From an uncultured Porphyromonadaceae bacterium (lineage in GTDB: Bacteria > Bacteroidota > Bacteroidia > Bacteroidales > Muribaculaceae), in the NCBI GenBank assembly GCA_947175455.1, contig CAMWMW010000170.1:1-5105 (forward strand): a DNA stretch of 5,105 bases, read 5' to 3'. Both the position numbers and the translations under genes were made by a program. Position 1 is the stretch's first letter; the number at the start of each line of letters is the position of its first letter. This document shows, piece by piece, positions 1 through 5,105 of the stretch. The notes beneath the pieces are model-generated. The model did not search any database. It was not told the origin of the DNA and saw only the letters and a program-made list of their open reading frames with translations.

Positions 1-53
1 CAACGACCCCGAGATTACAAATCACGTGCTCTGGCCAACTGAGCTAAAGAGGC
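1..53 (-). tRNA. tRNA-Thr (anticodon UGU), 5' portion, truncated by window edge
   Basis: Read on the minus strand from position 53, this gives a canonical tRNA 5' half: a 7-nt acceptor strand GCCTCTT, then TA, a D stem GCTC/GAGC enclosing a loop with GG, an anticodon arm with loop TTTGTAA, and the start of the variable region and T arm. The anticodon TGT is at 17-19 (ACA on the plus strand), so it decodes ACA-type threonine codons. The 3' half (rest of the T arm, acceptor 3' strand, CCA) lies beyond position 1, so acceptor pairing cannot be checked. The anticodon stem CGTGA/TCTCG has one U-U mismatch at its middle pair. The tRNA begins only 2 nt after the SRP RNA and has no promoter of its own in between, so it is probably co-transcribed with it and released by RNase P. 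Confidence 0.93.
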
Positions 54-55
54 AG

Positions 56-154
56 GCGGGCGAGCTTACTCCATCGCACCGCTCAACCCGCTACCCTTGC
101 TTCGGTCAAGACCTGGGGGATTTACGGGGAGCTGGTCGTGAAGGACTCACCCGC
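56..154 (-). ncRNA. ffs: Signal recognition particle RNA, small bacterial type (4.5S)
   Basis: This RNA would scaffold Ffh (SRP54) and recruit FtsY to target nascent membrane and secreted proteins to the translocon. The 99-nt minus-strand transcript folds as one long hairpin. Its first nine bases GCGGGUGAG pair completely with the last nine CUCGCCCGC (one G-U pair). Inner helices include GCUC/GAGC and CCCG/CGGG. The apical part shows the Ffh-binding signature: CAGGUC on the 5' side and GAAGCA on the 3' side, spaced exactly as in E. coli 4.5S RNA and followed by AAGGGUAG. The six apical bases are UUGACC, so the tetraloop is UGAC (URRC class) rather than GGAA. There is no Alu domain, as expected for the small type. 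Ends are set by the terminal helix. The 5' end lies 2-3 nt downstream of a -7 promoter box; the 3' end is 2 nt from tRNA-Thr. Identification rests on motif and fold, not on a covariance search. Confidence 0.9.
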
Positions 155-156
155 TG

Positions 157-188
157 CAAAATTACAACTTTTTTTTTATTCCACCAAA
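157..188 (-). promoter_or_regulatory. Bacteroidetes-type promoter driving the SRP RNA-tRNA-Thr unit
   Basis: On the minus strand there is a TTTG (plus 185-188), a 20-nt spacer and TAATTTTG (plus 157-164). This is an exact match to the primary sigma factor consensus of Bacteroidetes (TTTG, 19-21 nt, TAnnTTTG). The -7 box ends 2 nt before the first base of the SRP RNA terminal helix at 154, so transcription would start at or just inside that helix. The spacer holds an A-tract (T-run on the plus strand around 169-177). The promoter sits directly after the stop codon of the upstream hydrolase gene (195), so the stable-RNA unit appears to have its own start rather than relying on read-through. Confidence 0.82.
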
Positions 189-194
189 TTTTTT

Positions 195-1049
195 TCATTT
201 CACGCGTTCCACACGCAGATGGTCGAGCAGCGCATGATTGGTGTGGATATTCATGTTCTCGTCTTCGGGCAGATAACGCACACCGAGCGTATGTTCCCCT
301 TTTTCAAGAGGTAACACAATCTGATTGCTCATTCCCCAGTCGTTCCAGTTGCCACGACCGCGGTGCGGCATCACGAGTGTTCCCGCCTTGTTGCCGTCGA
401 GTGTGAGAGTGCGCACCGCCGCCTTGTTCTCCGTGTTCACCGGACCGTTGCCGTTGGCATAGCGCAGGCTGAACGAATACACGCCCGCCTCGGGAATATC
501 CACAGTCACCTCCGCCGGCGCCGCAGTCCTGTCGGTCTCGACAAAACCGGCTCCCGTGAAACCGGCAATTGCCCCTTGCGGCTGATAGCTGACCTCGGCA
601 GACCTCATTACCGTGGATTCGCCGGGAAATTCCACGACCACAGCAGGGCGGTTGTTGCGCGGTTCGGAAGCGAACGACTGCACGCCGTCGCCGGAAACCC
701 CTATTACCTGCCATTCCCCCGGTGTTACCGCCGCATAACTTGTTTCGCGTGTCTCAGCCACAGGCTCGCCGTCTTTCAGCACTATATATTTTGCTATATA
801 TTCGATGGGATTCCATTCGAGCTGATTGTTCACAGGCACACCCTCACCGTCGAGAGCGGGATTGTTGGCGAGCCATGTCACAGGAGTCAGAGGAGCCTTG
901 CTGTTGGCTACTTTGTTGAGTTTCATTGCAGGAATCGGCTGATTGTCAAGCCGCACTATGATGTCGCCGCCATTCTTCAGCATCTTTGCCGGAATGAGTT
1001 TGCACTTCTCCGGATAAAGACTCTTGCCGTTCACTATAAGTTCCTGCAC
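195..1049 (-). CDS. C-terminal part of an interrupted glycoside hydrolase: beta-domain remnant, Fn3-like and CBM6/35-like modules
   Basis: This open stretch is in the same frame as the hydrolase upstream and is separated from it only by TGA 1062-1064 and four sense codons (Phe-Gly-Tyr-Arg). The start given (GTG at 1047-1049) is only the first possible initiation codon; I doubt it is a true start. Numbered from that codon, residues 1-45 look like the end of a beta-sandwich accessory domain. Residues about 52-132 resemble a fibronectin type III module (LEWNP, YIVLKDGEPV, TSYAAV, GVQSFASEP). Residues about 137-283 resemble a CBM6/CBM35-type carbohydrate-binding jelly roll (GFTGAGFVE, YSFSLRYANGNGP, GNWNDWGMSN, LPLEKGEHTL, and LLDHLRVERV at the end). 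There is no signal peptide, so if translated alone it would stay in the cytoplasm with no catalytic domain. It is most likely the tail of one 768-codon gene. Whether that gene is broken, read through or mis-sequenced cannot be decided here. Confidence 0.7.
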   Translation of the reverse strand: MQELIVNGKSLYPEKCKLIPAKMLKNGGDIIVRLDNQPIPAMKLNKVANSKAPLTPVTWLANNPALDGEGVPVNNQLEWNPIEYIAKYIVLKDGEPVAETRETSYAAVTPGEWQVIGVSGDGVQSFASEPRNNRPAVVVEFPGESTVMRSAEVSYQPQGAIAGFTGAGFVETDRTAAPAEVTVDIPEAGVYSFSLRYANGNGPVNTENKAAVRTLTLDGNKAGTLVMPHRGRGNWNDWGMSNQIVLPLEKGEHTLGVRYLPEDENMNIHTNHALLDHLRVERVK

Positions 1050-1061
1050 GCGGTATCCGAA

Positions 1062-1064
1062 TCA
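1062..1064 (-). other. In-frame TGA stop interrupting the hydrolase gene
   Basis: The codons read Asn-Ile-Ser-Val-Glu, TGA, Phe-Gly-Tyr-Arg-Val-Gln-Glu. The frame is open for 479 codons before and 288 codons after this single stop, and the sequence on both sides fits one beta-rich domain. No frameshift is involved. A one-base change from GGA (Gly), CGA (Arg) or TGG (Trp) would explain it; Gly fits the local 'VE-G-FGYR' pattern best, which is a judgement from the look of such domains. TGA also ends the same gene normally at 195-197, so this is not evidence for a changed genetic code. Confidence 0.9.
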
Positions 1065-2501
1065 CTCGACTGAGATATTCAGTTTCGCGCCGCGATAATC
1101 AAATCCTTCGAGAGTGCGTTTCCCAGCAAGCGCTTCGGGCACGAACGGATCGATCACAAGCCCGTCTTTCTCGAAATGTATTCCGAAGAGCACGCGTGTC
1201 GTCAACGCGATGTTGCCCGCGAGACACCAGAGCATATTCGAAGAATTAAGCTCGGTGTAAATATCGCCGTTGTCAAGATTGAAATTCTCCTTGTTGGTGC
1301 AGAAAAGGGCAGCGGGACGATATACGGAGCCGATTCCCTCCAGCACACCTTTCTCGTTCCCCGCCTTTGCCTGCGCAAGAGTCCAATATGAAGCCACCCA
1401 GGGCCAGAGAGCATTGTTATGATAGTTAGGCATGTCCGATATCTGAGGATAGAATATTGCCGGACCAAACGGTGTGTGCGGATTATTCTCGGATATTGAT
1501 TTCTGATGATCTTTCGGAGCTATGTCATAAAGGATGGCGAGGGCTTCGCCAAGAGTCTCGGCGCGCGGATTAAGGATCTTGTTGCCGCGTCCGTAGGTAT
1601 ACATCCCGTAATACCCCTTGTCGGGCATCCAGAACGTCTTGTCGATGTTGGCGGCGAGAGCGTCGGATTTGGCGAAAAGCTTGTCAGCCTCTTTCTTCTT
1701 GCCGAGCGCCTGTGCCATCTCTCCGACAGCGCGGAGCGTGGCGGCATACATCACGTTGGTGCCCATCGCCTCGCTCTGGGAGATGTCTACGGTCTGCATC
1801 CATTTCGGATGGCTCTGCTCGCGCCAGTCGATAAAAGAGGTCTCACCCTTCACGAGTCCGCGTTCACTCATCACCGTCTTCTCATCCTTCTCCAGAGAAC
1901 GGAGGGCGATCGGATATACCTTCTCGAGCCATTTGCGGTCTCCCGTGACTTTATAAATCTCATAAGCGGCAAGCGCCCATACCATGCGGTCGGTAGAGAC
2001 GGGCCACGCCCCGCCCGAACCGGTATCCTGGATTATCTGACCGCTCGGATTCACCTTCTTCATCAGCGAGATCATCGATGCCTCCGGCTGCATGTAAGCC
2101 ATCGAGAGGATTATCGAATAGCTAACATCGCGGGTCCATACTCCCGACCATTCCTTGCCGGTGCGGAGTGTGGTGTCCGGTTCCACGGCATTCACCATCT
2201 CGTCGAGCGCCATGTTGAACAAAGCCTCGTGCAGGAGGTTGTTCGACTTCAGCTTCGGATAGGAAGAAAGGTCGTTTTTCCGCTTCCAGCTCTGGTCGAC
2301 AGGCATATAATACCCCGGGCGTCCCTTATATGTCGACTTGAGTTCATAGGGGCTTACAGCCCATGCCTTGAATTCATTCTGAAAAATGGTGTCACCCGCC
2401 CAGCGGTAAGCCTCGGTTTCCACAATCACCGGGGCCGCGGCAAAAGCATTCGCCGCAAAAGCCAGAGCCGGCACAGCCATCAAATATCTATAAGCTTTCA
2501 T
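1062..2501 (-). CDS. Secreted six-hairpin-type glycoside hydrolase, catalytic part (ends at an in-frame TGA)
   Basis: Probable polysaccharide- or oligosaccharide-cleaving enzyme of the periplasm or cell exterior; substrate unknown. Residues 1-21 form a signal peptide: Lys/Arg near the N-terminus, a hydrophobic run, and an Ala-Phe-Ala site before AAPVIVE. No lipobox cysteine is present. After a short beta-type N-terminal segment (about 24-80), residues 85-440 show the repeating helical hairpins of an (alpha/alpha)6 toroid. Motifs resemble glycogen-debranching, GH63 and GH78-like enzymes: GVWTRDVSYS (120-129), GGAWPVSTDRMVWALAAYE (163-181), FIDWREQ (223-229), YHNNALWPWVASYW (360-373), YTELNSSNMLWCLAGN (415-430) and LFGIHFEKDGLVIDPFVPEAL (438-458). 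Candidate acid/base residues are Asp125, Asp226, Glu229 and Glu417, by inference. ATG 2499-2501 follows an AT-rich leader without Shine-Dalgarno, usual in Bacteroidetes. The protein stops inside the beta domain that normally follows the toroid, so as written it lacks the Fn3- and CBM-like modules encoded downstream. The exact GH family is not certain. Confidence 0.82.
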   Translation of the reverse strand: MKAYRYLMAVPALAFAANAFAAAPVIVETEAYRWAGDTIFQNEFKAWAVSPYELKSTYKGRPGYYMPVDQSWKRKNDLSSYPKLKSNNLLHEALFNMALDEMVNAVEPDTTLRTGKEWSGVWTRDVSYSIILSMAYMQPEASMISLMKKVNPSGQIIQDTGSGGAWPVSTDRMVWALAAYEIYKVTGDRKWLEKVYPIALRSLEKDEKTVMSERGLVKGETSFIDWREQSHPKWMQTVDISQSEAMGTNVMYAATLRAVGEMAQALGKKKEADKLFAKSDALAANIDKTFWMPDKGYYGMYTYGRGNKILNPRAETLGEALAILYDIAPKDHQKSISENNPHTPFGPAIFYPQISDMPNYHNNALWPWVASYWTLAQAKAGNEKGVLEGIGSVYRPAALFCTNKENFNLDNGDIYTELNSSNMLWCLAGNIALTTRVLFGIHFEKDGLVIDPFVPEALAGKRTLEGFDYRGAKLNISVE

Positions 2502-2552
2502 AAGTTGTTATAATTATCATTCAAGATTAATCCTTCCCCATTCTCACTATAT

Positions 2553-2687
2553 TTTCTAAGGTCTTTAGGGTCTTTAAGGTCTTTAAAGTCCCTAAAGTCC
2601 CTAAAGTCCTTAAAGTCTCTAAAGACCTTAAAGTCCCTAAAGTCCCTAAAGACCTTAAAGTCCCTAAAGACCTTAAAGACTTTTTTG
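2553..2687. repeat. 9-bp tandem repeat array (about 13 clear units plus degenerate ends)
   Basis: Units on the plus strand are strictly 9 bp, variants of TCCCTAAAG or ACCTTAAAG. Clear units run from 2562 to 2678, with degenerate edge units at 2553-2561 and 2679-2687. Going right, the units are TCTTTAGGG, TCTTTAAGG, TCTTTAAAG, TCCCTAAAG (twice), TCCTTAAAG, TCTCTAAAG, ACCTTAAAG, TCCCTAAAG (twice), ACCTTAAAG, TCCCTAAAG, ACCTTAAAG. The first units are close to the reverse complement of the later ones, so polarity flips around the CTTTAAAG palindrome at 2581-2588. The array fills most of the gap between the rnr stop (2700) and the hydrolase start (2501). Because 9 is a multiple of 3, some frames stay open and give a spurious Asp-Phe-Lys/Arg tripeptide repeat. 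No flanking duplication or mobile-element gene is visible. Confidence 0.96.
2560..2672. repeat. Long inverted repeat within the 9-bp array
   Basis: The left arm (2560-2585) and the reverse complement of the right arm (2647-2672) agree at 25 of 26 positions, the exception being T versus A at the twelfth. The loop of about 61 nt contains further units that can pair in other registers. On the minus strand this would form an extended RNA hairpin between rnr and the hydrolase gene. It could limit read-through or protect the rnr 3' end, but no U-tract follows it in that direction, so it is not a classical intrinsic terminator. In the plus direction a T6 run (2681-2686) follows the array, but no plus-strand gene is present to need it. 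Confidence 0.75.
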
Positions 2688-2699
2688 TTGACAATCAGG

Positions 2700-4985
2700 T
2701 TATTTGCGGCGTTTGCCCTTGCCACGACCTTTTGATCTGGAGGGTTTGCCGGGTTCGTGGCGCTTGCCGGGTTTCTTAGGCTCGAGCGGCTTGTTGGGGT
2801 TGCCGCTGTCGGAGATCAATGCGAAGTCGAGTTGCTTGCGGTCAAGGTCGGCACGCGCCACCTGAACCTTCACCCGGTCGCCGAGGGTGTATTTTGTGCC
2901 GTGGCGACGCCCTGTCAGACAATAGTTTTTCTCATCGTAGTCGTAGAAGTCGTCGGCAAGGTCGCGCACGGGCACAAGTCCTTCGCACATCGAGTCGGTA
3001 AGTTCCACATAGAAACCCCACTCGGTGACTCCGGAGATGACTCCGTCGTAGATCTCGCCCAGACGGTCCTGCATGAATTCCACCTGCTTGTAGCGTATCG
3101 AGGCGCGCTCGGCGTTGGCGGCAAGCTGCTCCATGTCGGATGAATGACGGCATTCATCCTCGAGTTTCACGCGGTCCACGCTTCTGCCGCCGTCGGCATA
3201 CTTCGCAAGAAGACGGTGCACCATCATGTCCGGATAACGGCGTATCGGCGATGTGAAATGCGTGTAATAATCCATCGCCAGACCGTAATGGCCCACGTTG
3301 TCGGTGGTGTAGACAGCCTTCGCCATCGACCGTATCGCAAGAATCGAGAGCATGTTCTCCTCCCCTTTCCCTTTCACATCCTTGAGCAGACGGTTCACGC
3401 TCTTGTTGATCTCCTTGGCGCGCCCCTCCGTAGCCACTTTATATCCGAAACGTGAGGCGATAAGAGCCAGATTGCCGATTTTCTCGGGATTGGGATTCTC
3501 ATGTATGCGGTAGACGAACGATTTCGCTTTCTTCCCTTTCGCCACTTTCCCTATGGATTCAGCCACGGTCAGGTTCGCCAGCAACATGAATTCTTCGATG
3601 AGCTTGTTGGCGTCTTTCGATTCCTTGAAATAGACGCTTACCGGCTTCCCGGTTTCGTCGATCTCGAAACGCACCTCGGCACGGTCGAACTCAAGGGCGC
3701 CGGCATCGTAGCGGCGGCGGCGAAGCTGCCGGGCAAGCTCATTGAGCACACATATCTCGCGGGGGAAGTTCCTGCGCCCTTCGGCATCGGTTTCCTCCAC
3801 CTTCTCCCCGGCGGCGACTCGCTCTATTATCTCCTGCGCCTCCTCGTAGGTGAAACGGCGGTCGCTGCGGATAGCGGTGCGCCCAATGCGGCTGTTGACC
3901 ACATTCGCCTTGGAATCGAGTTCGAAGATCGCCGAATATGTCAGCTTCTCCTCATCGGGACGCAGCGAGCATATGCCGTTCGAGAGCCTTTCGGGAAGCA
4001 TGGGGATGGTGCGGTCCACGAGATAGACGCTTGTGGCGCGTTTCTGCGCCTCTTTGTCTATCACCGAACCGGGGCGCACGTAATGCGTCACGTCGGCGAT
4101 GTGCACGCCTACCTCCCAGTTGCCGTTGGCAAGCTGACGGATGGAGAGGGCGTCGTCGAAATCCTTCGCGTCACGCGGGTCTATGGTGAAGGTGGTGACA
4201 TTGCGGAAGTCCTCGCGCTTCGCCACCTCCTCTGGTGTTATGCCGGCGTCGATCCTTTCGGCGGCTTTCTCCACATTCTCCGGATATCTGTACGGCAGAC
4301 CGAACTCGGCGAGAATGGCATGCATCTCGGCGGTGTTCTCCCCTTTCCTGCCGAGGATGTCGACCACTTCGCCACGGGGGTTCATCTCGTCGTCTTTCCA
4401 GCAGGTGATACGCGCTATCGCCTTGTCGCCCGACTTACCCCCTTTGAGCTTGTTGCGGGGTATTATTATGTCGGCGGCGAGGAATTTCGAATCGGTCACG
4501 AGCGCGGAATATGTCTTGTCGACTTTCAGCGTGCCGATGAAGACCTGGTCTTTTGTCTCGAGTATCTCGATCACCTGCGCCTCCGGGTCCCTGCCGGCAC
4601 GTGCGGCTGACACCATCACGCGCACCTTGTCGCCGTTGAGGGCATGCATCGAGTTACGCTCGGCGACCATGATCTGCTCGTCGTCGATGACAACGGCATT
4701 CTTGCCGTTTGAGCGGCGCACGAACACGCCGACATTCTCCGTACCCCGGTTGGAGAAAGCCTTGTATTTCCCGAGCCCCACCTCCTGGATCTCCTCTGCG
4801 GCGACAAGTTCGTCGAGAAGATTGATTATATCCAGACGGCTTTGCGGATTGGTAGCCTCGATCGCGAAAGCGATCTGCTTGTAATTGAATGACTGTTTAT
4901 TTTGTTTCAGCAGAAATTCCATTATCTTCTGCTGCAGTTCGCGCTTTTTCAGCCGGCGCGCACCGCCATCTTTACTCTTTTTCAT
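2700..4985 (-). CDS. rnr: Ribonuclease R (3'-5' exoribonuclease, RNB family)
   Basis: A processive cytoplasmic hydrolase that degrades structured RNA from the 3' end to 5'-mononucleotides. It acts in mRNA decay, rRNA quality control and tmRNA-linked turnover. The 761-aa length is normal for RNase R. Domains in order: N-terminal winged-helix-like region (about 13-80), two cold-shock/OB domains (about 83-210), RNB catalytic domain (about 255-600), S1 domain (about 643-724) and a Lys/Arg/Gly/Pro-rich tail (725-761) typical of RNase R rather than RNase II. The metal-binding motif TIDPRDAKDFDDA carries Asp269, Asp275, Asp277 and Asp278, matching the four aspartates of the E. coli enzyme. HFTSPIRRYPDMMVHR (576-591) is the second RNB signature with catalytic Arg residues. 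The S1 segment reads YDGVISGVTEWGFYVEL. Start ATG 4983-4985 precedes a lysine-rich N-terminus. The reading frame is intact, with stop TAA. It is followed by the 9-bp array, so it is probably not tightly coupled to the hydrolase downstream. Confidence 0.97.
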   Translation of the reverse strand: MKKSKDGGARRLKKRELQQKIMEFLLKQNKQSFNYKQIAFAIEATNPQSRLDIINLLDELVAAEEIQEVGLGKYKAFSNRGTENVGVFVRRSNGKNAVVIDDEQIMVAERNSMHALNGDKVRVMVSAARAGRDPEAQVIEILETKDQVFIGTLKVDKTYSALVTDSKFLAADIIIPRNKLKGGKSGDKAIARITCWKDDEMNPRGEVVDILGRKGENTAEMHAILAEFGLPYRYPENVEKAAERIDAGITPEEVAKREDFRNVTTFTIDPRDAKDFDDALSIRQLANGNWEVGVHIADVTHYVRPGSVIDKEAQKRATSVYLVDRTIPMLPERLSNGICSLRPDEEKLTYSAIFELDSKANVVNSRIGRTAIRSDRRFTYEEAQEIIERVAAGEKVEETDAEGRRNFPREICVLNELARQLRRRRYDAGALEFDRAEVRFEIDETGKPVSVYFKESKDANKLIEEFMLLANLTVAESIGKVAKGKKAKSFVYRIHENPNPEKIGNLALIASRFGYKVATEGRAKEINKSVNRLLKDVKGKGEENMLSILAIRSMAKAVYTTDNVGHYGLAMDYYTHFTSPIRRYPDMMVHRLLAKYADGGRSVDRVKLEDECRHSSDMEQLAANAERASIRYKQVEFMQDRLGEIYDGVISGVTEWGFYVELTDSMCEGLVPVRDLADDFYDYDEKNYCLTGRRHGTKYTLGDRVKVQVARADLDRKQLDFALISDSGNPNKPLEPKKPGKRHEPGKPSRSKGRGKGKRRK

Positions 4986-5105
4986 AACTTTGATACCTTA
5001 GTCGTTTTAAGCGGGTCGTTCGGGAGCATCCCCATCCATCCCTATACCGCCCCATTGAGCCCCATCTATACGGGATAAACGCTTTCTCCCCCCGACAAGT
5101 TACCA
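4986..5105 (-). promoter_or_regulatory. Upstream region of rnr with sense-strand G-quadruplex-type motif
   Basis: This 120-bp stretch precedes the rnr start. I found no TTTG / TAnnTTTG pair in it on the minus strand, so the promoter may lie further upstream. On the minus (sense) strand, positions 5063 to 5030 contain four G-runs (GGGG, GGGG, GGG, GGGG) separated by 6, 7 and 6 nt, which satisfies the usual G3+N1-7 quadruplex pattern. Another run of six or so G lies further upstream (about 5088-5093). If transcribed, the motif would end about 45 nt before the ATG. A regulatory role is only a possibility. Confidence 0.35.

Noticed and set aside
26..406. 126-aa plus-strand ORF near the window start
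   Set aside because: It runs across the antisense of the tRNA, the SRP RNA and its promoter, so it cannot be a real gene on this evidence.
1062..1064. Selenocysteine insertion or TGA reassignment
   Set aside because: No selenoprotein-like context or catalytic need for Sec in this beta domain, no SECIS-type hairpin sought or evident right after it, and TGA serves as the normal stop of the same frame at 195-197.
363..1073. 236-aa plus-strand ORF opposite the Fn3/CBM-like region
   Set aside because: Antisense shadow. The minus-strand frame gives clear domain patterns while this one does not.
1506..2513. 335-aa plus-strand ORF opposite the hydrolase
   Set aside because: Antisense shadow of the six-hairpin hydrolase, with no recognisable domain or leader.
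2522..2529. TAATCTTG on the minus strand upstream of the hydrolase as a -7 promoter box
   Set aside because: One mismatch to TAnnTTTG and no TTTG 19-21 nt upstream. Position is plausible, but support is too thin to annotate.
2553..2687. CRISPR array
   Set aside because: Units are 9 bp with no unique spacers and no cas genes nearby, so this is a minisatellite-like tandem repeat.
2498..2725. Minus-strand ORF of 75 aa with a repeated Asp-Phe-Lys/Arg tripeptide
   Set aside because: It starts at a GTG inside rnr in another frame and its peptide is just the translated 9-bp array, which stays open because the period is a multiple of three. No independent sign of coding.
3501..4610. 369-aa plus-strand ORF opposite rnr
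   Set aside because: It lies wholly antisense to a well-recognised rnr frame and its translation shows no family features. Long antisense ORFs are common opposite GC-rich coding DNA.

Overview
The window looks like a chromosomal segment of a Bacteroidales bacterium, moderately GC-rich and possibly a gut lineage of the Muribaculaceae/Barnesiella kind. Three things support this: a promoter upstream of the SRP RNA that fits the Bacteroidetes TTTG / TAnnTTTG consensus, AT-rich leaders without Shine-Dalgarno sequences, and a secreted multidomain glycoside hydrolase with Bacteroidales-like domains. The genus is inference.

All supported genes are on the minus strand, so transcription runs from high to low coordinates. 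(1) 4986-5105: leader or intergenic DNA with a G-rich stretch on the sense strand and no clear promoter. (2) 2700-4985: complete ribonuclease R (rnr, 761 aa). (3) 2502-2699: short intergenic region dominated by a 9-bp tandem repeat array that changes polarity and can fold back on itself. (4) 195-2501: a six-hairpin-type secreted glycoside hydrolase (768 codons plus stop) split by a single in-frame TGA at 1062-1064. The catalytic part (479 aa) lies upstream of the TGA. The end of a beta domain, an Fn3-like module and a CBM6/35-like module lie downstream in the same frame. (5) 157-188: a Bacteroidetes-type promoter. (6) 56-154: small SRP RNA (ffs). (7) 1-53: 5' part of tRNA-Thr(UGU), cut by the window edge and starting 2 nt after the SRP RNA.

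Functionally this is mostly housekeeping (RNA decay, protein targeting, translation) next to one carbohydrate-degrading enzyme. I see no defence system, mobile element, CRISPR array or clearly new multi-gene system. The points worth a second look are the in-frame stop in the hydrolase, the polarity-switching 9-bp array, and the nearly abutting SRP RNA-tRNA pair, where RNase P processing could define the SRP RNA 3' end.
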